Of a stretch of 64,000 nucleotides of DNA, positions 25,389 to 38,750 are shown piece by piece (positions within the stretch are counted from its first letter, which is position 1; each line of letters starts with the position of its first letter). The translations under genes were made by a program, and so were the position numbers. The DNA comes from Calliopsis andreniformis (Eukaryota > Arthropoda > Insecta > Hymenoptera > Andrenidae), in NCBI RefSeq assembly GCF_051401765.1, contig NW_027480507.1, positions 806,001-870,000 of the forward strand. Direction: 5' to 3'. The notes beneath the pieces were generated by a model. That model was not told the origin of the DNA and did not search any database. It saw only the letters and a list, made by a program, of their open reading frames with translations.

Positions 25389-28300
25389 AGAATATCATCA
25401 ATTCACAGTTTTCAATACTCAATACTCAATCTGCAATCTTCAAGTCTCTATCCACAAACATCAATTCTCATCACTCAACCCTCAACACTCAGTTCCCAAT
25501 CCCCAATCTTCAGTCCTCAATCCTCAATCCGCAATCCTCAATCCTCAATCTTCAATCCTCAATCTTTAATCCTCAATCCTCAATCCTCAATCCCCAATCA
25601 TCAACCTTCAATCCTCAATACTCAACCTTCAATCCTCAATCTTCAATCCTCAATACTCAATCTTCAAACCTCAATCCTCAATCCTCAATCCTCAATCCTC
25701 ATTCTTCAATCCTCAACACCCAATCCTCAATCTTCAATCCTGAATCCTCAATCCTCAATTCTCAATCCTCAATCCTCAGTCCTCAGTCCTCTAACCTCAA
25801 CCCTCATCCCTCAATCCTCAATGTTCAACCCTCAATACCCAATCCTCAATCCTCAATCCTCAATCCTCAATCCTCAATCCTCATTCTTCAATCCTCAATA
25901 CCCAATCCTCAATCTTCAATCCTCAATCCTCAATCCTCAATTCTCAGTCCTCAATCCTCACTCCTCAGTCCTCAAACCTCAATCCTCAACCCTCAGCCCT
26001 CATCCTCAATCCTCAATCCTCAACCCTCAATCCTCAACCTTCAATCCCCAATACTCAGTCTTCAATCCTCAATCCTCAGTCCTCAAACCTCAATTCTGAA
26101 TCCTCAATCCTGAATCCTCAACCTTCGGCCGTCAGTCCTCATCAATCAGTTGTCAATCCTCAATCCTCAATAGAATATCCTCAGTTCAGAGCTTTCAAGA
26201 CGCAATACTCAATCTGCAATCTTCAAATCTCTATCGAGAAACATCAATACTCATCACTCAACCCTCAACACTCAGTCCCCAATCCTCAATCCTCAATCCT
26301 CAGTCCTCAAACCTCAATCCTGAATCCTCAATCCTGAATCCTCAATCTTCGGCCCTCAGTCCTCAACAATCAGTTGTCAATCCTCAATCCTCAATAGAAT
26401 AGCCTCAGTTCAGAGCTTTCAATACGCAATACTCAATCTGCAATCTTCAAATCTCTATCGACAAACATCAATACTCATCACTCAACCCTCAACACTCAGT
26501 CCCCAATCCTCAATCTTCAATCCTCAATGTTCAATCCTCAATACTCAATCCTCAATCCTCAATCCTCAATCCTCAATCCTCAATCCTCAGTGCCCAAACC
26601 TCAATCCTCAATCTTCAATCCTCAATACTCAATCTTCAATCCTTAATCTTCAATACTCAATCCTCAATCCACAATCCTCAATCGTCAAACTTCAATCCTC
26701 AATACTCAATCTTCAATCCTCAATCCTCAATCCTCAATCCTCAATCCTCATTCTTCAATCCTCAATACCCAATCCTAAATCTTCAATCCTCAATCCTCAA
26801 TCCTCAATTCTCAATTCTCAATCCTCGATCCTCAGACCTCAAACATCAATACTCAGCCCTCAGACCTTGTCATCAATACACAACCCTCAATCCTCAATCC
26901 TCAATCTTCAATCATCAATATACAATCTTCAGTCCTCAATCCTCAATACTCAAACCTCAATCCTCAATCATAAACGTTCAATCCGCGATACCCAATCCTC
27001 AATCCTCAGTCCTCAATCCTCAGTTCCCAAACCTCAATCCTCAATCTTCAATACTCAATACTCAATCTTCAATCCTCAATCCTCAATACTCAATCCTCAA
27101 TCCCCAATCCTCAATCCTCAATCGTCAGTCTTCAATCCTCAATACTCAATCTTCAATCCTCAATACTCAATCCTCAATCCTCAATCCTCAATCCTCATTC
27201 TCCAATCCTCAATACTCAATCCTCAATCTTCAATCCTCAATCCTCAATCCTCAATTCTCAATCCTCAATCCTCAGTCCTCAGTCCTCAAACCTCAATCCT
27301 CAACCCTCAGCCCTCATCCTCAATCCTCAATCCTCAATCCTCAGTCCTCAAATTTCAATCCTCAACCCTCAGCCCTCATCCTCAATCCTCAATCCTCAAT
27401 CCTCAATCCCCAATCCTCAATCTTCAATCCTCAGTACTCAATCTTCAGACCTCAGACCTCAACAATCAGTCGACAATCCTCAATCCTCAATAGAATATCC
27501 ACAATTCACAGCTTTCACTACTCAATACTCAATCTGCAATCTTCAAACCTCTATCCACAAACATCAATTCTCATCACTCAACTCTCAACACTCAGACCCC
27601 AATCCTCAATCGTCAATCCTCAATCCTCAACACTCAGTCCCCAATCCTCAATCTTCAATCCTCAATACTCAATCTTCAATCCTCAATCCTCAATCCTCAA
27701 TCCTCAATCCTCAATCTTCATTCTTCAATCCTCAATCCTCTATCCTCAATCCTCATTCTTCATTCCTCAATCCTCAATCCTCTATCCTCAATCCTCATTC
27801 TTCAATCCTCAATACCCAATCCTCAATCTTCAATCCTCAATCCTCAATCCTCAATTCTCAATCCTCAATCCTCGATCCTCGGACCTCAAACATCAATACT
27901 CAACCCTCAGTCATCGTCCTCAACCCACAACCCTCAATTCTCTACCCTCAATCTACAGTCATCAATATACAACCTTCAGTCCTCAATCCTCAATACACAA
28001 TCCTCAATCCTCAATCCTTAATGTTCAATCCGCGATACCCAATCCTCAATGTTCAATCCTCAATACTCAATCCTCAATCCTCAATCCTCAATCCTCAATC
28101 CTCAATCCTCAATCCTCAGTCCCCAAACCTCAATCCTCAATCTTCAATCCTCAATACTCAATCTTCAATCCTCAGTCTTCAATACTCAATCCTCAATCCA
28201 CAATCCTCAATCGTCAATCTTCAATCCTCAATCCTCAATCTTCAATCCTCAATCCTCAATCCTCAATCCTCAATTCTCATTCTTCAATCCTCAATACCCA

Positions 28301-31300
28301 ATCCTTAATCTTCAATCCTCAATCCTCAATCCTCAGTTCTCAATTCTCAATCCTAGATCCTCAGACCTCAAACATCAACACTCAACCCTCAGACCTCGTC
28401 CTCAATCCACAACCATCAATCCTCAATCCTCAATCTTCAATCATCAATATACAACCTTCAGTCCTCAATCCTCAATACTCAATTCTCAATCCTCAATCCT
28501 CAATGCTCAATCCGCGATACCCAATCCTCAATGTTCAATCCTCAATCCTCAATCCTCACTCCTCAATCCTCAGTCCTCAATCCTCAGTCCTCAATCCTCA
28601 GTCCCCAAACCTCAATCCTCAATGCTCGATCCTCAATCCTCAATCCTGAGTCCTCAATCCTCAATCCTCAATCCTCAAACCTCAATCCTCAACCGTCAGT
28701 CCTCGTGCTCAATCCTCAACCCTCAATCCTCAATCCTCTATCGTCAATCCTCAATACTCAATCTTCAATAATCAATCCTCAATTCTCATTCCTCAATACT
28801 CAATCCTCAATCGTCAATCTTGAATCCCCAATCCTCAATCTTCAATCCTCAATCCTCAATCCTCAATCCTCAATCCTCATTCTTCAATCCTCAATACCCA
28901 ATCCTCAATCTTCAATCCTCAATCATCAATCCTCAATCTTCAATCCTCAGTCCCAAATCCTCAATCTTCAATGCTCAATCCTCAATCCTCAATCTTCAAT
29001 CCTCAATACTCAATCTTCAAACCTCAATCCTCAATCCTCAATCCTCAATCCTCATTCTTCAATCCTCAATACCCAATCCTCAATCTTCAATCCTCAGCCC
29101 TCAATCCTCAATTCTCAATCCTCAATCCTCAGTCCTCAGTCCTCTAACCTCAATCCTGAACCCTCAGCCCTCATCCTCAATCCTCAATTCTCAATCCGCA
29201 TTCCTCAATCTTCAATCCTCAATAGTCAAACTTCAATCCTCAATCCTCAGTCCTCAAACCTCAATTCTGTATCCTCAATCCTGAATCCTCAATCTGCAGC
29301 CCTCAGTCCTCAACAATCCAATGTCAACCCTCAATCCTCAACAGAATATCCTCATTTCACAGTTTTCAATACTCAATACTCAATCTGCAATCTTCAAATC
29401 TCTATCCACAAACATCAATTCTCATTATCAACCCTCAACACTCAGTCCTCAACGTTCAATCCTCAATCCTCAATTCTCAATCTTCAACACTGAATACTGA
29501 ATCTTCAATCCTCAATCCTCAATCCTCAATCCTCAATCCTCAATCTTCAATCCTCAATCCTCAATCCTCAATCCTCAATCCTCATTCTTCAATCCTCAAT
29601 ACCCAATCCTCAATCTTCAATCCTCAATCCTCAATCCTCAATTCTCAATCCTCAATCCCCGATCCTCGGACCTCAAACATCAATACTCAACCCTCAGTCC
29701 TCGTCCTCAATCCACAACCCTCAATCCTCAATCCTCAATCTTCAATCATCAATATACAATCTTCAGTCCTCAATCCTCAATACTCAATCCTCAATCCTCA
29801 ATCCCCGATCCTCGGACCTCAAACATCAATACTCAACCCTCAGTCCTCGTCCTCAATCCACAACCCTCAATCCTCAATCCTCAATCTTCAATCATCAATA
29901 TACAATCTTCAGTCCTCAGTCCACAATACTCAATCCTCAATCCTCAATCCTTAATGTTCAATCCGCGATACCCAATCCTCAATGTTCAATCCTCAATACT
30001 CAATCCTCAATCCTCAATCCTCAATCTTCAAACCTCAATGCTCAATCCTGAATTCTCAATCCTCAATCCTCTGTCCTCAGTCCTCAATCCTCAATCCCCG
30101 ATCCTCGGACCTCAAACATCAATACTCAACCCTCAGTCCTCGTCCTCAATCCACAACCCTCAATGCTCAATCCTCAATCTTCAATCATCAATATACAATC
30201 TTCAATCCTCAATCCTGAATCCTCAATCCTCAATCCTCAATCTTCAATCCTCAATACTCAATCTTCAATCCTCAATCCACAATCCTCAATCCTCAGTCTT
30301 CATTCCTCAATCCTCAATCCTCAATCCTCAATCCTCATTCTTCAATCCTCAATACCCAATCCTCAATCTTCAATCCTCAATCCTCAATCCTCAATTCTCA
30401 ATCCTCCATCCCCGATCCTCGGACCTCAAACATCAATACTCAACCCTCAGTCCTCGTCCTCAATCCACAACCCTCAATCCTCAATCCTCAATCTTCAATC
30501 ATCAATATACAATCTTCAGTCCTCAATCCTCAATACTCAATCCTCAATCCTCAATCCTTAATGTTCAATCCGCGATACCCAATCCTCAATGATCAATCCT
30601 CAATACTCAATCCTCAATCCTCAGTCCTCAATCCTCAATCCTCAATCCTCAGTGCCCAAACCTCAATCCTCAATCTTCAATCCTCAATACTCAATCTTCA
30701 ATCCTCAATCCTCAATCCTCGATCCTCAATCCTCAATCCTCAATCGTCAATCTCCTATCCTGAATACTCAATCTTCAATCCTCAGTCCTCAATACTCAAT
30801 CCTCAATCCTCATTCTTCAATCCTCAATACCCAATCCTCAATCTTCAAACCTCAATGCTCAATCCTGAATTCTCAATCCTCAATCCTCAGTCCTCAGTCC
30901 TCAAACCACAATCCTCAACCCTCAGCCCTCATTCTCAATCCTCAATCCTCAATCCTCAATCCTCAACCTTCAATCCTCAATCCTCAATCTTCCATCCCCA
31001 ATCCTCAATCCTCAATCCTCAATCCTCAATCCTCAGTCCTCAAACCTCAATCCTGAATCCTCAATTCTGAATCCTCAATCTTCGGCCCTCAGTCCTCAAC
31101 AATCAGTTGTCAATCCTCAATCCTCAATAGAATATCCTCAGTTCAGAGCTTTCAATACGCAATACTCAATCTGCAATCTTCAAATCTCTATCGACAAACA
31201 TCAATACTCATCACTCAACCCTCAACACTCAGTCCCCAATCCTCAATCTTCAATCCTCAATGTTCAATCCTCAATACTCAATCCTCAATCCTCAATCCTC

Positions 31301-32368
31301 AATCCTCAATCCTCAATCCTCAATCCTCAGTGCCCAAACCTCAATCCTCAACCTTCAATCCTCAATACTCAATCTTCAATCCTTAATCTTCAATACTCAA
31401 TCTTCAATCCACAATCCTCAATCGTCAAACTTCAATCCTCAATACTCAATCTTCAATCCTCAATCCTCAATCCTCAATCCTCAATCCTCATTCTTCAATC
31501 CTCAATACCCAATCCTAAATCTTCAATCCTCAATCCTCAATCCTCAATTCTCAATTCTCAATCCTCGATCCTCAGACATCAAACATCAATACTCAGCCCT
31601 CAGACCTCGTCCTCAATACACAACCCTCAATCCTCAATCCTCAATCTTCAATCATCAATATACAATCTTCAGTCCTCAATCCTCAATACTCAAACCTCAA
31701 TCCTCAATCTTCAATACTCAATACTCAATCTTTAATCCTCAATCCTCAATACTCAATCCTCAATCCTCAATCCTCAATCGTCAGTCTTCAATCCTCAATA
31801 CTCAATCATCAATCCTCAATACTCAATCCTCAATCCTCAATCCTCAATCCTCATTCTCCAATCCTCAGTACTCAATCCTCAATCTTCAATCCTCAATCCT
31901 CAATCCTCAATTCTCAATCCTCAATCCTCAGTCCTCAGTCCTCAAACCTCAATCCTCAACCCTCAGCCCTCATCCTCAATCCTCAATCCTCAATCCTCAG
32001 TCCTCAAACTTCAATCCTCAACCCTCAGCCCTCATCCTCAATCCTCAATCCTGAATCCTCAATCCCCAATCCTCAATCTTCAATCCTCAGTACTCAATCT
32101 TCAGACCTCAGACCTCAACAATCAGTCGACAATCCTCAATCCTCAATAGAATATCCACAATTCACAGCTTTCACTACTCAATACTCAATCTGCAATCTTC
32201 AAACCCCTATCCACAAACATCAATTATCATCACTCAACTCTCAACACTCAGACCCCAATCCTCAATCTTCAATCCTCAATCCTCAACACTCAGTCCCCAA
32301 TCCTCAATCTTCAATCCTCAATACTCAATCTTCAATCCTCAATCCTCAATCCTCAATCCTCAATCCTC
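25370..32368 (+). repeat. 7.0 kb segment, copy 2
   Basis: This is the near-identical partner of 16,306-23,311, in the same orientation. The left edge lies in the shared CAATCCTCAATCCTCAATAG just before C' at 25,389. The right edge is at about 32,368, where this copy reads CAATCTTAATTCC and copy 1 has already diverged (CATTCTTCAATCC). It contains C', D, D', B4, A4, D'' and B5 in the same order as copy 1. Confidence 0.88.
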
Positions 32369-33384
32369 AATCTTAATTCCTCAATCCTCAATCCTCTATC
32401 CTCAATCCTCATTCTTCATTCCTCAATCCTCAATCCTCTATCCTCAATCCTCATTCTTCAATCCTCAATACCCAATCCTCAATCTTCAATCCTCAATCCT
32501 CAATCCTCAATTCTCAATCCTCAATCCTCGATCCTCGGACCTCAAACATCAATACTCAACCCTCAGTTATCGTCCTCAATCCACAACCCTCAATCCTCTA
32601 CACTCAATCTACAATCATCAATATACAACCTTCAGTCCTCAATCCTCAATACACAATCCTCAATCCTCAATCCTTAATGTTCAATCCGCGATACCCAATC
32701 CTCAATGTTCAATCCTCAATACTCAATCCTCAATCCTCAATCCTCAATCCTCAATCCTCCATCCTCAATCCTCAGTCCCCAAACCTCAATCCTCAATATT
32801 CAATCCTCAATACTCAATCTTCAATCCTCAGTCTTCAATACTCAATCCTCAATCCACAATCCTCAATCGTCAATCTTCAATCCTAATTCCTCAATCTTCA
32901 ATCCTCAATCCTCAAGCCTCAATCTTCAATCCTCATTCTTCAATCCTCAATACCCAATCTTAAATCTTCAATCCGCAATCCTCAATCCTCAGTTCTCAAT
33001 TCTCAATCCTAGATCCTCAGACCTCAAACATCAACACTCAACCCTCAGACCTCGTCCTCAATCCACAACCCTCAATCCTCAATCCTCAATCTTCAATCAT
33101 CGATATACAACCTTCAGTCCTCAATCCTCAATACTCAATTCTCAATCCTCAATCCTCAATGTTCAATCCGCGATACCCAATCCTCAATGTTCAATTCTCA
33201 ATCCTCAATCCTCACTCCTCAATCCTCAGTCCTCAATCCTCAGACCTCAATCCTCAGTCCCCAAACCTCAATCCTCAACCTTCAATCCTCAATACTCAAT
33301 CTTCAAACCTTAATCTTCAATACTCAATCTTCAATCCACAATCCTCAATCGTCAAACTTCAATCCTCAATACTCAATCTTCAAT

Positions 33385-34989
33385 CCTCAATCCTCAATCC
33401 TCAATCCTCAATCCTCATTCTTCAATCCTCAATACCCAATCCTAAATCTTCAATCCTCAATCCTCAATCCTCAATTCTCAATTCTCAATCATCGATCCTC
33501 AGACCTCAAACATCAATACTCAGCCCTCAGACCTCGTCCTCAATACACAACCCTCAATCCTCAATCCTCAATCTTCAATCATCAATATACAATCTTCAGT
33601 CCTCAATCCTCAATACTCAAACCTCAATCCTCAATCATAAATGTTCAATCCGCGATACCCAATCCTCAATGTTCAATCCTCAACCTCAATCCTCAATCCT
33701 CAATCCTCAATCCTCAATCCTCAGTCCTCAATCCTCAGTTCCCAAACCTCAATCCTCAATCTTCAATACTCAATACTCAATCTTCAATCCTCAATCCTCA
33801 ATACTCAATCCTCAATCCTCAATCCTCAATCGTCAGTCTTCAATCCTCAATACTCAATCATCAATCCTCAATACTCAATCCTCAATCCTCAATACTCAAT
33901 CCTCATTCTCCAATCCTCAGTACTCAATCCTCAATCTTCAATCCTCAATCCTCAATCCTCAATTCTCAATCCTCAATCCTCAGTCCTCAGTCCTCAAACC
34001 TCAATCCTCAACCCTCAGCCCTCATCCTCAATCCTCAATCCTCAATCCTCAGTCCTCAAACTTCAATCCTCAACCCTCAGCCCTCATCCTCAATCCTCAA
34101 TCCTCAATCCTCAATCCCCAATCCTCCATCTTCAATCCTCAGTACTCAATCTTCAGATCTCAGACCTCAACAATAAGTCGACAATCCTCAATCCTCAATA
34201 GAATATCCACAATTCACAGCTTTCACTACTCAATACTCAATCTGCAATCTTCAAACCCCTATCCACAAACATCAATTATCATCACTCAACCTTCAACACT
34301 CAGACCCCAATCCTCAATCTTCAATCCTCAATCCTCAACACTCAGTCCTCAATCCTCAATCCTCAACCCTCAATCCTCAATCTTCATTCCTCAATCCTCA
34401 ATCCTCTATCCTCTATCCTCAATCCTCATTCTTCATTCCTCAATCCTCAATCCTCTATCCTCAATCCTCATTCTTCAATCCTCAATACCCAATCCTCAAT
34501 CTTCAATCCTCAATCCTCAATCCTCAATTCTCAATCCTCAATCCTCGATCCTCGGACCTCAAACATCAATACTCATCCCTCAGTTATCGTCCTCAATCCA
34601 CAACCCTCAATCCTCTACCCTCAATCTACAATCATCAATATACAACCTTCAGTCCTCAATCCTCAATACACAATCCTCAATCCTCAATCCTTAATGTTCA
34701 ATCCGCGATACCCAATCCTCAATGTTCAATCCTCAATACTCAATCCTCAATCCTCAATCCTCAATCCTCAATCCTCCATCCTCAATCCTCAGTCCCCAAA
34801 CCTCAATCCTCAATATTCAATCCTCAATACTCAATCTTCAATCCTCAGTCTTCAATACTCAATCCTCAATCCACAATCCTCAATCGTCAATCTTCAATCC
34901 TCAATCCTCAATCTTCAATCCTCAATCCTCAATCCTCAATCCTCAATCCTCATTCTTCAATCCTCAATACCCAATCCTAAATCTTCAAT
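33385..34989 (+). repeat. 1,605-bp tandem duplication, copy 1
   Basis: Pairs with the next copy are marker 33,650/35,255, B6/B7 (34,200/35,805) and marker 34,703/36,308. One visible difference is TTTCACTAC in this copy against TTTCGCTAC at about 35,829. Confidence 0.83.
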
Positions 34990-36609
34990 CCGCAATCCTC
35001 AATCCTCAATCCTCAATCCTCATTCTTCAATCCTCAATACCCAATCCTAAATCTTCAATCCTCAATCCTCAATCCTCAATTCTCAATTCTCAATCATCGA
35101 TCCTCAGACCTCAAACATCAATACTCAGCCCTCAGACCTCGTCCTCAATACACAACCCTCAATCCTCAATCCTCAATCTTCAATCATCAATATACAATCT
35201 TCAGTCCTCAATCCTCAATACTCAAACCTCAATCCTCAATCATAAATGTTCAATCCGCGATACCCAATCCTCAATGTTCAATCCTCAACCTCAATCCTCA
35301 ATCCTCAATCCCCAATCCTCAATCCTCAGTCCTCAATCCTCAGTTCCCAAACCTCAATCCTCAATCTTCAATACTCAATACTCAATCTTCAATCCTCAAT
35401 CCTCAATACTCAATCCTCAATCCTCAATCCTCAATCGTCAGTCTTCAATCCTCAATACTCAATCATCAATCCTCAATACTCAATCCTCAATCCTCAATAC
35501 TCAATCCTCATTCTCCAATCCTCAGTACTCAATCCTCAATCTTCAATCCTCAATCCTCAATCCTCAATTCTCAATCCTCAATCCTCAGTCCTCAGTCCTC
35601 AAACCTCAATCCTCAACCCTCAGCCCTCATCCTCAATCCTCAATCCTCAATCCTCAGTCCTCAAACTTCAATCCTCAACCCTCAGCCCTCATCCTCAATC
35701 CTCAATCCTCAATCCTCAATCCCCAATCCTCCATCTTCAATCCTCAGTACTCAATCTTCAGATCTCAGACCTCAACAATAAGTCGACAATCCTCAATCCT
35801 CAATAGAATATCCACAATTCACAGCTTTCGCTACTCAATACTCAATCTGCAATCTTCAAACCCCTATCCACAAACATCAATTATCATCACTCAACCTTCA
35901 ACACTCAGACCCCAATCCTCAATCTTCAATCCTCAATCCTCAACACTCAGTCCTCAATCCTCAATCCTCAACCCTCAATCCTCAATCTTCATTCCTCAAT
36001 CCTCAATCCTCTATCCTCTATCCTCAATCCTCATTCTTCATTCCTCAATCCTCAATCCTCTATCCTCAATCCTCATTCTTCAATCCTCAATACCCAATCC
36101 TCAATCTTCAATCCTCAATCCTCAATCCTCAATTCTCAATCCTCAATCCTCGATCCTCGGACCTCAAACATCAATACTCATCCCTCAGTTATCGTCCTCA
36201 ATCCACAACCCTCAATCCTCTACCCTCAATCTACAATCATCAATATACAACCTTCAGTCCTCAATCCTCAATACACAATCCTCAATCCTCAATCCTTAAT
36301 GTTCAATCCGCGATACCCAATCCTCAATGTTCAATCCTCAATACTCAATCCTCAATCCTCAATCCTCAATCCTCAATCCTCCATCCTCAATCCTCAGTCC
36401 CCAAACCTCAATCCTCAATATTCAATCCTCAATACTCAATCTTCAATCCTCAGTCTTCAATACTCAATCCTCAATCCACAATCCTCAATCGTCAATCTTC
36501 AATCCTCAATCCTCAATCTTCAATCCTCAATCCTCAATCCTCAATCCTCAATCCTCATTCTTCAATCCTCAATACCCAATCCTAAATCTTCAATCCGCAA
36601 TCCTCAATC
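34990..36609 (+). repeat. 1,605-bp tandem duplication, copy 2
   Basis: This is the adjacent partner of 33,385-34,989. At the junction the left copy's AATCCGCAATCC context leads straight into a new CATTCTTCAATCC phrase near 35,020, as expected for an exchange between similar heptad runs. Confidence 0.83.
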
Positions 36610-38750
36610 CTCAGTTCTCAATTCTCAATCCTAGATCCTCAGACCTCAAACATCAACACTCAACCCTCAGACCTCGTCCTCAATCCACAACCCTCAATCC
36701 TCCATCCTCAATCTTCAATCATCAATATACAACCTTCAGTCCTCAATCCTCAATACTCAATTCTCAATCCTCAATCCTCAATGTTCAATCCGCGATACCC
36801 AATCCTCAATGTTCAATCCTCAATCCTCAATCCTCACTCCTCAATCCTCAGTCCTCAATCCTCAGACCTCAATCCTCAGTCCCCAAACCTCAATCCTCAA
36901 TGCTCAATCCTCAATCCTCAATCCTGAGTCCTCAATCCTCAATCCTCAATCCTCAAACCTCAATCCTCAATCATCAATCCTCAATCCTCAATCCTCAATC
37001 CTCAATCCTCAATCCTCAATCCTCAATTTTCAATCCTCAATACTCAATCTTCAATCCTCAATCCTCAATCCTCAATCCTCAATTCTCAATCCTCAATCCT
37101 CAGTCCTCAGTCCTCAAACCTCAATCCTCAACCCTCAGCCCTCATCCTCAATCCTCAATCCTCAATCCTCAGTCCTCAAACTTCAATCCTCAACCCTCAG
37201 CCCTCATCCTCAATCCTCAATCCTCAATCCTCAATCCCCAATCCTCAATCTTCAATCCTCAGTACTCAATCTTCAGACCTCAGACCTCAACAATAAGTCG
37301 ACAATCCTCAATCCTCAATAGAATATCCACAATTCACAGCTTTCACTACTCAATACTCAATCTGCAATCTTCAAACCCCTATCCACAAACATCAATTATC
37401 ATCACTCAACCTTCAACACTCAGACCCCAATCCTCAATCTTCAATCCTCAATCCTCAACACTCAGTCCCCAATCCTCAATCTTCAATCCTCAATACTCAA
37501 TCTTCAATCCTCAATCCTCAATCCTCAACCCTCAATCCTCAATCTTCATTCCTCAATCCTCAATCCTCTATCCTCTATCCTCAATCCTCATTCTTCATTA
37601 CTCAATCCTCAATCCTCTATCCTCAATCCTCATTCTTCAATCCTCAATACCCAATCCTCAATCTTCAATCCTCAATCCTCAATCCTCAATTCTCAATCCT
37701 CAATCCTCGATCCTCGGACCTCAAACATCAATACTCATCCCTCAGTTATCGTCCTCAATCCACAACCCTCAATCCTCTACCCTCAATCTACAATCATCAA
37801 TATACAACCTTCAGTCCTCAATCCTCAATACACAATCCTCAATCCTCAATCCTTAATGTTCAATCCGCGATACCCAATCCTCAATGTTCAATCCTCAATA
37901 CTCAATCCTCAATCCTCAATCCTCAATCCTCAATCCTCCATCCTCAATCCTCAGTCCCCAAACCTCAATCCTCAATATTCAATCCTCAATACTCAATCTT
38001 CAATCCTCAGTCTTCAATACTCAATCCTCAATCCTCAATCCACAATCCTCAATCGTCAATCTTCAATCCTCAATCCTCAATCTTCAATCCTCAATCCTCA
38101 ATCCTCAATCCTCAATCCTCATTCTTCAATCCTCAATACCCAATCCTAAATCTTCAATCCGCAATCCTCAATCCTCAGTTCTCAATTCTCAATCCTAGAT
38201 CCTCAGACCTCAAACATCAACACTCAACCCTCAGACCTCGTCCTCAATCCACAACCCTCAATCCTCCATCCTCAATCTTCAATCATCAATATACAACCTT
38301 CAGTCCTCAATCCTCAATACTCAATTCTCAATCCTCAATCCTCAATGTTCAATCCGCGATACCCAATCCTCAATGTTCAATCCTCAATCCTCAATCCTCT
38401 CTCCTCAATCCTCAGTCCTCAATCCTCAGACCTCAATCCTCAGTCCCCAAACCTCAATCCTCAATGCTCAATCCTCAATCCTCAATCCTGAGTCCTCAAT
38501 CCTCAATCCTCAATCCTCAAACCTCAATCCTCAATCATCAATCCTCAATCCTCAATCCTCAATCCTCAATCCTCAATCCTCAATCCTCAATTTTCAATCC
38601 TCAATACTCAATCTTCAATCCTCAATCCTCTATCCTCAAACCTCAATCCTCAACCCTCAGCCCTCATGCTCAATCCTCAATCCTCCATCTTCAATCCTCA
38701 ATCCTCAATCCCCAATCCTCAATCTTCAATCCTGAGTACTCAATCTTCAG

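Larger units (their letters stand above)
32369..38750 (+). repeat. Region of 1.5-1.6 kb tandem units
   Basis: CCGCGATA markers at 32,686; 33,168; 33,650; 34,703; 35,255; 36,308; 36,790; 37,865 and 38,354, and B blocks at 34,200, 35,805 and 37,320, mark repeating units. The clearest is a 1,605-bp tandem pair, about 33,385-34,990 and 34,990-36,609. A third, altered unit follows at offset 1,515. That becomes 1,557 after a 42-bp difference near 37,460-37,510, and 1,564 later. About 32,680-33,260 also matches 36,300-36,890 at offset 3,622. There is no gene. Confidence 0.8.
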
